A DNA stretch of 64,000 nt from Alcanivorax sp. S6407 (GCF_023016115.1 NZ_JALKBH010000007.1:188067-252066), one strand, 5' to 3'; shown: positions 36,694 to 45,767, counted from the stretch's first letter. The notes: a model not told the origin generated them from the sequence alone. Numbers and translations are program-made.

Positions 36694-37523
36694 CCTTTCT
36701 GATGTTGATTCTGGTTCTCGGCCTGCGCCGGCTGGAAAGTGGCTGGCCGCACTGGATGATAGACAGCCACCGTCATCAGGCCTGGTTGCAGCGGCTGGCA
36801 AACCGGTTCGGAAACAGTCTGATGCTGTGGGGGATTGGCGTGCTACTGCCAGCCGTGGTGCTGACATTCCTGGAATGCTGGCTGCAGGGCTTCTGGGGGC
36901 AGTGGTTGTGGCTGATATTTGGCGGTGCCGTGCTGCTGTGGCTGCTGGGTGGGCACAGCGAGTTTCGCCAGGTGGATGAATTGTTGGTGCGCGGTCGCAT
37001 GAGTGACCCGGAAGGCTTCGCCGCCCTGGCGGAAGACGAATTCGGTGTTCAGGGTGACCCGCGAGATCCGGTGGTGCAGCAGGCGCTGGCCGAAGAAGTG
37101 CTGGGCCGGGAAAAACAGCTGTTTGTCGCCATCTTCTGGCTGGTGCTGCTGGGTCTGCCGGCTGCGCTGCTGGTGGTGCTCAATGGTGCCTGGGCGCAGC
37201 GGGCCGAACGTGACAATACCCGCTGGGCCACAACCCTGAATCTCTGGCTGCACTGGCCCGCTCAGCGCCTGCTGATTTTCAGCATGGCGGTGGTTGGCGA
37301 TTTCGCTGCGGTACTGGATTGCATGCGTGGTCACTGGTTCACCCTGCAGGGGGAGGACAAGCAGCTGGCCATGGCTGCCCAGGTCGCCATGGATGTGCCG
37401 GAACAGCAGGAGGGGTCGCCGTTCTACCGTATCATCGCGCCGCTTGAGTCCTTGCAGGGCTTGTTGCTGCGCTGCATGGCGGTGTGGCTGATCCTGGCCG
37501 CGGTCTGGGTGATGTTCAGCTGA
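36690..37523 (+). CDS. ampE: Inner membrane protein AmpE
   Basis: The 277-residue protein has four membrane segments and the AmpE pattern (LMLILVLGLRRLESGWPHW at the N-terminus; REKQLFVAIFW near the middle, here GREKQLFVAIFW). AmpE is encoded with AmpD in many gammaproteobacteria; its exact role is uncertain. Translation is coupled to ampD by the ATGA overlap. Confidence 0.92.
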   Translation: MTFLMLILVLGLRRLESGWPHWMIDSHRHQAWLQRLANRFGNSLMLWGIGVLLPAVVLTFLECWLQGFWGQWLWLIFGGAVLLWLLGGHSEFRQVDELLVRGRMSDPEGFAALAEDEFGVQGDPRDPVVQQALAEEVLGREKQLFVAIFWLVLLGLPAALLVVLNGAWAQRAERDNTRWATTLNLWLHWPAQRLLIFSMAVVGDFAAVLDCMRGHWFTLQGEDKQLAMAAQVAMDVPEQQEGSPFYRIIAPLESLQGLLLRCMAVWLILAAVWVMFS

Positions 37524-37544
37524 CAGCCACAAGCACGAGCTACG

Positions 37545-37783
37545 AAGCGGCTTTAGGAGCCTAGCGCAGCGGAGTAACGCACGGATTGCGGCCCCGAAGG
37601 GGAGAGCGAAGCGAATAACCTGCCTGCAAGCGATCCGAGCCCAAGCGAGGTAAGGATTCCAGAGGCAAGTTTCGAAAACCCTAAACCGCTGCCAGGCACG
37701 GGGTTAGTGGGGGCTTTCGCAACTCGCACCTCATCCCTGATTGTTGCTCGGATCGCTTGCAGGCAAGCTCCTACAGCTCTTTT
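37545..37783. repeat. Composite REP-like element downstream of ampE
   Basis: The left part (GCGCAGCGGAGTAACGCACG, then CCTGCAAGCGATCCGAGC) is shared with copies at about 48803-48990 and 63662-63790. The right end at about 37747-37780 (GCTCGGATCGCTTGCAGGCA, then CTCCTACAGC) is its inverse. A GAGNNNC-type half element (37672-37735) is nested inside. Confidence 0.75.
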
Positions 37784-37859
37784 GCCCGGCAGTCTTCAAG
37801 CAGGTAACGACTGGTAAAGAAAAAGTGTCCAAATAATTGTTTCTGAGGGTTTTTGTCAT

Positions 37860-37887
37860 TTGACCCGCCGGTCATCACCGATAGTAT
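37860..37887 (+). promoter_or_regulatory. Likely sigma-70 promoter of aceE
   Basis: TTGACC at 37860-37865 and TAGTAT at 37882-37887 are separated by 16 bases. The predicted transcript would have a leader of about 125 bases that can fold (GGCTGTAGGCC region). No PdhR site could be assigned. Confidence 0.5.
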
Positions 37888-38015
37888 TAGGTCAGGTATC
37901 CGGCTGTAGGCCGGAGAGCAATGAGGTTCGCCTCGCCCGGACACCCCCGGGTAACTTTGCGGTGCGACAGTGATCCTGACGTGCCGCCCGGCTACGCGAA
38001 AAAGGACGCACGCCC

Positions 38016-40688
38016 ATGCAAAAACGCAGTTTCTTCGATGATATGGATCCCGCCGAAACACGGGAATGGCTCGATGCACTGGAATCAGTGGTCGAGCGGG
38101 AAGGCCCGGAACGGGCTGCCTGGCTCCTCGACGTCATCGCCAACGAAGCCCAGGAACAGGGCATTCATCGTACCCATCTCAACACCCCCTACCTCAACAC
38201 CATTTCCCCGCAAGATGAAGCTTCCATTCCCGGTGATGTGTTCATGGAACGTCGTATCCGTTCCCTGGTTCGCTGGAATGCCCTTGCCATGGTGATGAGA
38301 GCGAACATGAACAATGACGACGAGCTCGGTGGCCACATCGCCTCCTTCGCCTCGTCAGCAACGCTTTACGATGTTGGCTTTAACCATTTCTTCCGGGCCC
38401 CCAGTGATGAAAATGAAGGGGACCTCGTGTTCTTCCAGGGCCATTCGGCGCCGGGCGTCTATGCGCGGGCCTACCTGGAAGGCCGTATCAGTGAAGAGCA
38501 ACTGGACAATTTCCGTCGCGAAGTAGACGGCGAGGGCCTGTCGTCTTACCCGCATCCCTGGCTGATGCCGGATTTCTGGCAGTTCCCCACGGTGTCCATG
38601 GGGCTGGGGCCGATTCAGGCCATCTACCAGGCCCACATCATGAAGTACCTGCAGAACCGTGAGTTGATCCAGCAGGACGACCGCAAGGTCTGGGCGTTCA
38701 TGGGTGATGGTGAGATGGACGAGCCAGAATCCCTTGGCGCGCTGGCGCTGGCTGGCCGCGAAAAGCTGGATAACCTGGTATTCGTGGTCAACTGTAACCT
38801 GCAGCGTCTGGATGGCCCGGTCCGTGGCAACGGCAAGATCATTCAGGAACTGGAAGGGGTGTTCCGCGGTGCCGGCTGGAATGTGATCAAGGTGGTCTGG
38901 GGCCGTCTCTGGGATCCGCTGCTGGAAAAGGACAATCAGGGTTTACTGCGCCGCCGCATGGAAGAGTGTGTGGATGGTGAATACCAGGCCTACAAGAAGA
39001 ACGGCGGCGCCTATACCCGCGAACATTTCTTCGGCGAATACCCTGAGCTGAAGGAACTGGTGGCGCACATGTCCGACGAGGACATCTACCGCCTCAACCG
39101 TGGCGGGCATGATCCGTTCAAGGTGTATGCGGCCTACCATGAGGCCACCAAGCACACAGGCCGTCCCACCGTGATTCTCGCCAAGACCGTGAAAGGCTAT
39201 GCCACCGGTGCCGGTGAAGCGGTGAACAAGACCCACCAGATGAAGAAGCTGGACCTGGAAAGCCTCAAGGAATTCCGCGACCGCTTCGATATGCCGTTCA
39301 CCGATGAGCAGCTCAAGGACGTGCCCTACTACCGTCCAGAGACCGACTCCCCGGAACTGCGTTACATGAACGAACAGCGCAACAAGCTGGGCGGCTATAT
39401 GCCGGTGCGCCGTCAGCAGGCCAGCCAGCCGCTGACCATTCCCGGCCTGGATGTGTTTGCCAGCTTCCTGGAAGGCAGTGGTGACAGGGAAATTTCCACC
39501 ACCATGGCGTTCGTGCGCATGATGAGTGCCTTGATCAAGGACAAACAAATCGGCGAGCGCGTGGTGCCCATCGTGCCGGATGAGGCCCGTACCTTTGGTA
39601 TGGAAGGCCTGTTCCGTCAGCTGGGGATCTATTCCTCTGGTGGCCAGAAGTACGAGCCGGAAGATGCCGGTCAGGTGATGTACTACCGGGAAGACAAGAA
39701 AGGTCGCATCCTGGAAGAGGGCATCAACGAAGCGGGCGCCATGTCCGGCTGGCTGGCCGCGGCCACCAGCTACAGCGTGCACAACTTCGCCCTGATCCCG
39801 TTCTACATCTACTACTCCATGTTCGGGTTCCAGCGTATTGGTGATCTGGCCTGGGCAGCGGGTGACAGCCAGGCACGGGGTTTCCTGCTGGGCGCTACCG
39901 CCGGGCGTACCACGCTCAACGGCGAGGGCCTGCAGCACCAGGACGGCCACAGCCATATCCTGGCGGGCACCATTCCCAACTGTGTCAGCTATGACCCCAC
40001 CTACAGCTATGAGCTGGCGGTGATTCTGCACGATGGCCTCAAGCGCATGTACGAAGACAACGAGAAAGTCTTCTACTACCTGACGCTGATGAACGAGAAC
40101 TACGTGCATGGCGCCATGCCGGAAGGGGCGGAAGAAGGTATCCGTCGCGGCATGTATCTGCTGCGCGAAGGCAAGGGCAAGACCAAAAAGTCGCCACGGG
40201 TGCAGCTGCTGGGTAGCGGTACCATCCTGCGTGAAGTCGAGGCAGCGGCTGAGTTGCTGCGCGATGACTTCGGTATTGCTGCGGACATCTGGAGCGTCAC
40301 CAGCTTCAATGAATTGCGCCGTGAGGGTATCCAGAAAGACCGTGACGAGCTGCTCCACCCGGACAGCGAGCGCGAGCAGAACTGGGTCGAGAAATGCCTG
40401 GATGGTCGCGAAGGGCCGGTGATCGCGTCCACCGATTACATGCGCAGCTTTGCCGACCAGATCCGCCCGTGGATCAAGTCCTCCTATTCAGTTCTGGGGA
40501 CGGATGGTTTCGGTCGCAGTGATTCCCGCCAGAAGTTGCGCCAATTCTTCGAAGTAGATCGTCACTTCGTGGTGCTGGCGGCGCTCAATGCGCTGCGCAA
40601 GGAAGGCAAGGTGGATGCGGCGACCGTGAAGCAGGCCATCGAAAAATACGGCATCAATACGGATAAACCCTATCCGGTGATGCATTAA
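38016..40688 (+). CDS. aceE: Pyruvate dehydrogenase E1 component, homodimeric type
   Basis: AceE decarboxylates pyruvate with thiamine diphosphate and passes the acetyl group to the lipoyl domains of AceF. The 890-residue length and the single-chain (E. coli-like) layout are standard. The ThDP motif GDGEMDEPESLGAL ends in VNCNLQRLDGPVRGN, around residues 230-270. The start ATG is preceded by AAAGGA. The gene is separated from aceF by a repeat element and a DUF559 gene, which is unusual for this operon. Confidence 0.97.
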   Translation: MQKRSFFDDMDPAETREWLDALESVVEREGPERAAWLLDVIANEAQEQGIHRTHLNTPYLNTISPQDEASIPGDVFMERRIRSLVRWNALAMVMRANMNNDDELGGHIASFASSATLYDVGFNHFFRAPSDENEGDLVFFQGHSAPGVYARAYLEGRISEEQLDNFRREVDGEGLSSYPHPWLMPDFWQFPTVSMGLGPIQAIYQAHIMKYLQNRELIQQDDRKVWAFMGDGEMDEPESLGALALAGREKLDNLVFVVNCNLQRLDGPVRGNGKIIQELEGVFRGAGWNVIKVVWGRLWDPLLEKDNQGLLRRRMEECVDGEYQAYKKNGGAYTREHFFGEYPELKELVAHMSDEDIYRLNRGGHDPFKVYAAYHEATKHTGRPTVILAKTVKGYATGAGEAVNKTHQMKKLDLESLKEFRDRFDMPFTDEQLKDVPYYRPETDSPELRYMNEQRNKLGGYMPVRRQQASQPLTIPGLDVFASFLEGSGDREISTTMAFVRMMSALIKDKQIGERVVPIVPDEARTFGMEGLFRQLGIYSSGGQKYEPEDAGQVMYYREDKKGRILEEGINEAGAMSGWLAAATSYSVHNFALIPFYIYYSMFGFQRIGDLAWAAGDSQARGFLLGATAGRTTLNGEGLQHQDGHSHILAGTIPNCVSYDPTYSYELAVILHDGLKRMYEDNEKVFYYLTLMNENYVHGAMPEGAEEGIRRGMYLLREGKGKTKKSPRVQLLGSGTILREVEAAAELLRDDFGIAADIWSVTSFNELRREGIQKDRDELLHPDSEREQNWVEKCLDGREGPVIASTDYMRSFADQIRPWIKSSYSVLGTDGFGRSDSRQKLRQFFEVDRHFVVLAALNALRKEGKVDAATVKQAIEKYGINTDKPYPVMH

Positions 40689-40694
40689 AAACAG

Positions 40695-40909
40695 CCCTCT
40701 CCCTGTCCCTCTCCCGCAAGCGGGAGAGGGGACCTTTCAGCGGGCAATGGCTTGCTTCCATAAAGGTGGTGGGCCGGCAAGGCTGAGGATGAGCTCTTTC
40801 CCCGTTTCGGGAAAAGCGCTTGTGGCAACGCTTCATGGAAGAGGCTTGCCGCCGGGCCGATCAACTCCCCTCTCCCGCTTGCGGGAGAGGGGCTGGGGGA
40901 GAGGGGGCT
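40695..40909. repeat. CTCTCCC-type long inverted repeat
   Basis: The left arm (40695-40732) contains CTCTCCCGCAAGCGGGAGAG, itself a palindrome; the right arm (40866-40909) contains CTCTCCCGCTTGCGGGAGAG and the inverse of the left arm's CCCTCTCCCTG. The arms are 133 bases apart and the right one ends 34 bases before the DUF559 start. It begins 6 bases after the aceE stop. Confidence 0.9.
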
Positions 40910-40942
40910 TTTCATTGATCAGGGATGATGGCGGGAAAGCGC

Positions 40943-41362
40943 ATGGGGAGATACAGGATTCCCCGACATATGACAGAGCGTGCACGGGATCTGCGAGGTC
41001 GGCAAACAGAGGCAGAGCAAACGCTCTGGTATTACCTGAGGGCTGGTCGCTTCATGGGCGTGAAGTTCAAGAGACAAAAACCCATAGGCAATTACATCGT
41101 GGATTTCGTGTCATCTTCGCACGGCTTGATTATCGAAATTGATGGTGGTCAGCATGCGGAGCAGCAGGAGTACGACCGCAACAGGGATGCATGGCTAAGA
41201 TCCCAGGGATATGAGGTTGTACGTTTCTGGAATCATCAGGTGCTGACTGAGACCCAGTCGGTACTGGAGGCGGTCAGGCAGGCAATTCAGGCGCTGCCGA
41301 CAGTCTCCTCTGACTCCACTGGCGCATGCGAGCGTGGAGATATAACCAGTAAGGGTTCGTGA
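40943..41362 (+). CDS. DUF559 endonuclease-like protein inserted between aceE and aceF
   Basis: The 139-residue protein matches DUF559 (related to Vsr and other PD-(D/E)XK nucleases): RYRIPRHMTERARDLRGRQT, then EAEQTLWYYLRAG, VKFKRQKPIGNYIVDFV and LIIEIDGGQH near residue 70, with Asp and Glu positions of the nuclease core present. Reading to 41362 adds a tail of about 20 residues with no family similarity, which probably derives from the original aceE-aceF spacer. The ATG at 40943 gives the usual family N-terminus; 40925 is an alternative. It ends one base before aceF. Function and substrate are unknown; the link to the CTCTCCC repeat is discussed in the findings. Confidence 0.85.
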   Translation: MGRYRIPRHMTERARDLRGRQTEAEQTLWYYLRAGRFMGVKFKRQKPIGNYIVDFVSSSHGLIIEIDGGQHAEQQEYDRNRDAWLRSQGYEVVRFWNHQVLTETQSVLEAVRQAIQALPTVSSDSTGACERGDITSKGS

Positions 41363-41363
41363 T

Positions 41364-42986
41364 ATGGCTAAAAGCATGATTCAGGTTCCCGATGTGGGCA
41401 GCAGTGATCCTGTTGACGTCATCGAGATCAGCGTAAAAGTCGGCGATACCATCGCTGCAGAAGATACCATTGTGGTACTGGAATCCGACAAGGCCACGGT
41501 GGAAGTGCCGGCCCCGAAAGCGGGAAAGGTCACTGCCATCAATGTGAAGGTGGGTGATCGGGTCAAGGAAGGGGACGACCTTCTGGAAGTGGATGCCGAG
41601 TCCGGCGGTGCGGAGGTTGCCCCGGCAGCTGAACAGAAAGAGGAAGCCGCTCCAGAGCCGGCCCCGGCAGCCGAAGCGGCCCCGGCCAGCCCCGCCAGCA
41701 GTGGAGGCTCGCGCACGGAAACCGTGACGGTGCCGGATCTGGGTGATATTGAAGGCGCCGAGATTATCGAAGTCAGTGTGGCGCCCGGTGATGTGCTGGA
41801 AGCCGAGCAGGTCATTGCCGTTCTGGAATCCGACAAGGCATCGCTGGAAATTCCGGCGCCCATGGCTGGCACCGTGGAGTCGGTGATCATCAAGGCTGGC
41901 GACAAGGTCAGTACCGGGGATGCCCTGCTGACCCTGAAAGTGTCCGGGGGGGATGCCGCCCCTGCAGCCGCTGCACAGGACAAGCCTGCTCCAGCCAGGG
42001 CTGAAGCTGCGGCGCCTACGGCGGCCAGCAAGCCCGAGCCTAAAGCGGCTCCGGCCCCGGCGGCAGTGAGCTCGCCTGGCAAGGCCGTACATGCCGGCCC
42101 GGCGGTGCGCAAGCTGGCCCGGGAAATGGGTGTGGATCTGGGCCAGGTCACCGGCACCGGTCCCAAGGACCGTATCCTCAAGGAAGATGTGCATGCCTGG
42201 GTGAAGCAGCGTCTGGAAAGTCAGCCTGCCCCTGCCGTCGGTGGTGCTGGTCTGTCACTGGATCTGCCGGATATCGACTTCAGCCAGTTTGGCGATATCG
42301 AGCGGGAAGAGCTCAACAAGCTGCGCAAGGTGTCGGCCCAGAATCTGCATCGTTCCTGGTTGACGATTCCCCATGTGACCCAGCATGACAATGCTGACAT
42401 CACTGACCTGGAAGCCTTCCGCAAGCAGCAGAACAAGGCGCTGGAGCGTGAGGGCGTCAAACTTACCATGCTTGCGTTCCTGGTGGCGGCCTGTGCCAAG
42501 GCGCTGAAGGAGTTTCCGCGCTTCAACAGTTCCCTGGAGAATAGTGGCGAAGCCCTGATTCACAAGCACTACATCAACATCGGCATTGCGGTGGATACCC
42601 CCAATGGCCTGGTGGTGCCGGTGATCAAGGATGCGGACAAGAAAACCCTGAAAGAAATTGCCCGGGAAATGGGCGAGCTGGCGGAGAAGGCGCGCAATCG
42701 CAAGCTGACTCCGGCGGACATGAAGGGCGGCACTTTCAGCATCTCGTCACTGGGAGGCATTGGTGGCACGGCGTTTACGCCGATTGTGAACTGGCCGGAA
42801 GTGGCCATTCTCGGTGTCAGCCGTTCAGATATGCAGCCGGTGTGGGATGGCAGCCAGTTTGTGCCGCGCCTGACCCTGCCGCTGAGTCTGTCCTATGACC
42901 ATCGGGTAATTGATGGTGCGGACGCGGCACGCTTCACCACCTATCTGAGCCAGTTGCTGTCAGATATGCGGCGAGTGTTGTTGTGA
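41364..42986 (+). CDS. aceF: Dihydrolipoamide acetyltransferase, pyruvate dehydrogenase E2
   Basis: AceF is the E2 core of pyruvate dehydrogenase. The 540-residue protein has two lipoyl domains with the lipoylation motifs ESDKATVEVPAP (Lys43) and ESDKASLEIPAP (Lys158), Ala/Pro-rich linkers, a peripheral subunit-binding domain near residue 245 (AVRKLAREMGVDL), and the catalytic domain ending in the active-site motif DHRVIDGADAARF. Its ribosome site (AAGGGT) lies within the end of the DUF559 gene. A convergent terminator follows. Confidence 0.97.
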   Translation: MAKSMIQVPDVGSSDPVDVIEISVKVGDTIAAEDTIVVLESDKATVEVPAPKAGKVTAINVKVGDRVKEGDDLLEVDAESGGAEVAPAAEQKEEAAPEPAPAAEAAPASPASSGGSRTETVTVPDLGDIEGAEIIEVSVAPGDVLEAEQVIAVLESDKASLEIPAPMAGTVESVIIKAGDKVSTGDALLTLKVSGGDAAPAAAAQDKPAPARAEAAAPTAASKPEPKAAPAPAAVSSPGKAVHAGPAVRKLAREMGVDLGQVTGTGPKDRILKEDVHAWVKQRLESQPAPAVGGAGLSLDLPDIDFSQFGDIEREELNKLRKVSAQNLHRSWLTIPHVTQHDNADITDLEAFRKQQNKALEREGVKLTMLAFLVAACAKALKEFPRFNSSLENSGEALIHKHYINIGIAVDTPNGLVVPVIKDADKKTLKEIAREMGELAEKARNRKLTPADMKGGTFSISSLGGIGGTAFTPIVNWPEVAILGVSRSDMQPVWDGSQFVPRLTLPLSLSYDHRVIDGADAARFTTYLSQLLSDMRRVLL

Positions 42987-43006
42987 AACAAGGTTGATCC
43001 TGGAAA

Positions 43007-43035
43007 CAAAAAAGCCGGCAAAAGCCGGCTTTTTT
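43007..43035. terminator. Bidirectional terminator between aceF and the Spy-like gene
   Basis: Stem AAAGCCGGC, loop AAAA, stem GCCGGCTTT with A and T runs on both sides; it can serve both convergent genes. Confidence 0.9.
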
Positions 43036-43051
43036 GCTGAGGTAGCGGAGC

Positions 43052-43384
43052 TTACTCGCCGCGCTTTTCCATCTTCTCTTTACGCTTTTCCTTGCGTTCT
43101 TCCCAGCGCTCTTTGCGCTGCTCTTTCATCTCTGCCATTTTTTCCTGCTGTTCAGGGGTCAGGATGGCGTTGATCTTGCCTTGGGTTTCGTCGTGCAGAG
43201 CCTTCATTTTCTTGCCCTGTTCTTCGAAGATGGCTTTCATCTGCTCGCTTTGCTCTTCGCTCAGATCCAGCTTCTCACTCATATGTTCAACCATGCGCTC
43301 ACCACCCTTGTGGCCATGGCCCGGGCCATAGGCAAAAGCGGCGGTAGAAAATACGGCGAGAAGAATAACGGCGACTTTTTTCAT
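43052..43384 (-). CDS. Small periplasmic Spy/CpxP-like protein
   Basis: The 110-residue protein starts with a signal peptide (MKKVAVILLAVFSTAAFA) and is helical and strongly charged at the C-terminus (many Lys/Glu). It carries two LTXXQ-type motifs, LDLSEEQSEQM and LTPEQQEKM, seen in Spy and CpxP, the periplasmic chaperone/sensor family. The ATG at 43384 has AGGAGA at the correct distance; the open frame further upstream runs into repeat DNA. It lies 275 bases downstream of the BaeSR-like genes in the same orientation, the BaeR-Spy link known from E. coli. Confidence 0.8.
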   Translation of the reverse strand: MKKVAVILLAVFSTAAFAYGPGHGHKGGERMVEHMSEKLDLSEEQSEQMKAIFEEQGKKMKALHDETQGKINAILTPEQQEKMAEMKEQRKERWEERKEKRKEKMEKRGE

Positions 43385-43492
43385 CATGCTCTCCTTGGGA
43401 AATATCCGTGGGGCTGCTGCCCCTGTCTTTGATGTGACCAGTATTAACGGAAAGAGTGCAAGGAATATGCAGGAAATGTGGAAGCGAAGGAG

Positions 43493-43518
43493 CAAGCTAC
43501 AAGCTTCAAGCTGCAAGG
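43493..43518. repeat. Single AGCNNCA heptad arm
   Basis: Three units (AGCTACA, AGCTTCA, AGCTGCA) in a row without an inverted partner nearby. A GC-rich hairpin with ACCGGCA and GTTGCCGG pieces follows at 43530-43556. Confidence 0.6.
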
Positions 43519-43573
43519 AGAATCAAAACCGGCACGGTGCTTTCTAAGGTTGCCGGATAGCCAGCTAAAAGAC

Positions 43574-43658
43574 CGAGTTTCGAGTTACGAGAAGCGAGTT
43601 TCGAAAGGCAAAACGTCATGTTCTACAGGTTTTCGAAACTCGCTTCTCGCAACTCGCC
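43574..43658. repeat. GAGNNNC heptad inverted-arm element at the baeR 3' end
   Basis: The left arm (43574-43614) has CGAGTTT, CGAGTTA, CGAGAAG and CGAGTTT units and ends GGCAAAAC; the right arm (43628-43658) has the inverse (GAAACTC, GCTTCTC, GCAACTC). It ends just before the TAA stop of the response regulator gene. Confidence 0.85.
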
Positions 43659-43659
43659 T

Positions 43660-44331
43660 TTATGGCGTTTCCAGCCGGTAGCCGACTCCGTAGACGCTAC
43701 CGATCCAGTCATGGGCGTCTTCGCTGTGTTCGGTGAGTTTCTTGCGCAGTTTGCGGATGTGGCTGTCGATGGTGCGGTCGGAGACCACGCGGTGGTCGTT
43801 GTAGATCTCATCCATCAGCTGATCCCGTGACCAGATGCGGCCGGGGTGGCGGGCCAGGGTTTGCAGCAGTGCAAATTCGATGGCCGTGAGGCTGATGTGT
43901 TGGTCGCCGATGCGGGCCTCATAGCGTTCCGGATCCAGCTCCAGCGTGTGCTCGGCTGGGGTGGGTTCGGGCTGGGCACGGCGCAATACGGCCTTGACCC
44001 GGGCCACCACTTCCCGGGGGCTGAAGGGTTTACAGATATAGTCGTCCGCGCCGAGCTCAAGGCCGAGTAACCGGTCTACTTCATCCACCTTGGCGGTGAC
44101 CATCAGGATGGGCAGATTACTGTGCTTGCGAACGGCTTTGCACACCTCCATGCCATCCCCGTCGGGCAGCATCAGATCCAGCAGCATGGCGTCGAAGCGG
44201 CCGCTCCGGGCCAGTTCCATGGCGGCGTTGGCACTGTCGGTCTGCTCGGTCTCGAAGTGGGCGTGGTTGAGGTAATCCGCCACCAGCTGAGCCAGCCGGG
44301 GTTCGTCTTCCACAATCAGGATCCGGCTCAT
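43660..44331 (-). CDS. baeR: OmpR-family response regulator, BaeR-like
   Basis: The 223-residue protein has a receiver domain with DE near residue 9-10, phospho-acceptor Asp in LLDLMLPDGDG near residue 52 and the Lys of CKPFSP, then a winged-helix domain (RTIDSHIRKLRKKL and VYGVGYRLE). It overlaps the histidine kinase gene by 4 bases and lies next to a Spy-like gene, which fits BaeR, the regulator of spy. The symbol is by similarity of kinase and context; other envelope-stress regulators remain possible. Confidence 0.82.
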   Translation of the reverse strand: MSRILIVEDEPRLAQLVADYLNHAHFETEQTDSANAAMELARSGRFDAMLLDLMLPDGDGMEVCKAVRKHSNLPILMVTAKVDEVDRLLGLELGADDYICKPFSPREVVARVKAVLRRAQPEPTPAEHTLELDPERYEARIGDQHISLTAIEFALLQTLARHPGRIWSRDQLMDEIYNDHRVVSDRTIDSHIRKLRKKLTEHSEDAHDWIGSVYGVGYRLETP

Positions 44332-45680
44332 GGGGTTGCTCCCGGCAGGGTCAGGGTAATCTTTACGCCGCCCAGCGGGCTATGCGCGGCGGTGAGCGAG
44401 CCGCCATGGGCTTCGGCAATACGCAGGCAGATGGCGAGCCCCAGGCCGGCTCCGCCGGTACGGCGGTTGCGGGAGCTTTCCACCCGGTACAGGTGATCAA
44501 ACAGCTGGGGAAGGGCGTCATCAGGTACGCCGGGAGCGCTGTCTTCCAGGACCAGTTGCCATTGGCTGCCGGCCTGCTGCAGCTGCACCTGGAGCTGGCC
44601 GCCGTCACTGGTGTATTTCACGGTGTTCTGCAGCAGGTTATCCAGTAACTGACGAATGCGGACCGGGTCGATCCGGGCATCGGCCTGTTCAGGCAGTCTG
44701 CTTTCCAGTGTCAGTTTGTGTTGATCCAGCTGGTGCTGGTAGCTGTCCAGTACTTCGCGGGTCAATGCAGCCAGATCGTGATGCTGGAACTGGTAACGCA
44801 GGTTGCCGCCATCAGCCAGGGCCAGATCGTGCAGATCATCAATCAGGTGCGCCAGCTGCCCGGTTTCACTTTCCAGGGCCTGGATCGCTTCCTGATTGAG
44901 CGGACGGATGCCGTCCACCAAGGCTTCCAGTTCTCCTTTGAGAATGGCCACCGGCGTGCGCAGTTCATGGGCGATATCCGAGAACCAGCGCTGGCGGGCC
45001 TGTTGGCCCTGCTCCAGCCGTTCTGCCAGTTGATCCAGTTGGCGGCTAAGCGTGCCCAGTTCATCCTTTCTCGGATCGGCAAGGCGGGTGCTGTAGTCCC
45101 CTCCCTGCAGGGTCTGGGCATGACGGGTGAGAGCCAGCAAGGGTGCGACCAGATGACGGGCCAGCAGCCAGGAAACCAGCAGGGAAAGGCCAACGCCCAC
45201 TGCCACCATCCAGCTCATGAACCCCCGCTGACGGTCGCGGAAGCGGTCGGCAAGCTTGTCGCGGATGGCATCCTGGTTGGGGTGCGTGAGGTAACCGACG
45301 ATCTCGCCCTGCGCCTCCACCGGGATTTCGGAACGCAGTCGGGCCCGGGCGGGGCGACCGATCAGGATGGTCTTTTGCCGGTCCAGCAGTTGCAGATGGC
45401 GCATTTCGCCCCGTTGTCCGTGCTCCTGGTCATCATCGCCGGCCAGACGATACAAGCGCCCAAGGCGGCGCGGATCCTCCAGCAGAAATGTCCAGCTGCC
45501 ATTCTGCTGATAAAGGCTACCCAGGTGCTCCGCCAACCGACCGACCTGTTCTTCCTGGCGTTCATCCAGGTAGGTATCGAGGCTGCGCACAAAGGAAAAA
45601 TAGTAAAACCCGCTGGCCGCCAGGGTCAGAATCAGGAAGGTGCCCAGGAAGATCAGAAAAAGCTTGTTGCGGATACCCAT
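44328..45680 (-). CDS. baeS: Sensor histidine kinase, BaeS-like
   Basis: The 450-residue protein has a membrane segment at about residues 8-28, a periplasmic domain of about 140 residues, a second membrane segment near 165-185, a HAMP region (DELGTLSRQLDQLAERLEQG), the phospho-acceptor His in DIAHELRTPVAILKGE near residue 240, and an ATPase domain with GGAGLGLAI. The block around the His is very close to BaeS. It precedes and overlaps the regulator gene, so the two form one operon. Confidence 0.85.
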   Translation of the reverse strand: MGIRNKLFLIFLGTFLILTLAASGFYYFSFVRSLDTYLDERQEEQVGRLAEHLGSLYQQNGSWTFLLEDPRRLGRLYRLAGDDDQEHGQRGEMRHLQLLDRQKTILIGRPARARLRSEIPVEAQGEIVGYLTHPNQDAIRDKLADRFRDRQRGFMSWMVAVGVGLSLLVSWLLARHLVAPLLALTRHAQTLQGGDYSTRLADPRKDELGTLSRQLDQLAERLEQGQQARQRWFSDIAHELRTPVAILKGELEALVDGIRPLNQEAIQALESETGQLAHLIDDLHDLALADGGNLRYQFQHHDLAALTREVLDSYQHQLDQHKLTLESRLPEQADARIDPVRIRQLLDNLLQNTVKYTSDGGQLQVQLQQAGSQWQLVLEDSAPGVPDDALPQLFDHLYRVESSRNRRTGGAGLGLAICLRIAEAHGGSLTAAHSPLGGVKITLTLPGATP

Positions 45681-45767
45681 GGCGTCAGTTCAGCTGTTCG
45701 GTATCCCAGTGTACCGCGCCGCCGGGGGTGGGGGAGCATTTGCACAATGTTTTCATAAAGCGAGGGG

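Larger units (their letters stand above)
37524..38015. other. Repeat block and aceE promoter region
   Basis: A 492-base gap. Right after the ampE stop comes a short AGCNNCA heptad remnant (37525-37548), then a composite REP-like element to 37783, then about 75 bases without repeats, the aceE promoter and a leader of about 125 bases. I see no gene here. Confidence 0.7.

Noticed and set aside
40943..41362. DUF559 gene as part of a restriction-modification system
   Set aside because: No methylase or other restriction gene is nearby; the neighbours are pyruvate dehydrogenase genes.
45121..45758. Plus-strand open frame opposite baeS (44718-45758)
   Set aside because: Antisense to a kinase with all motifs intact; no start or family support.
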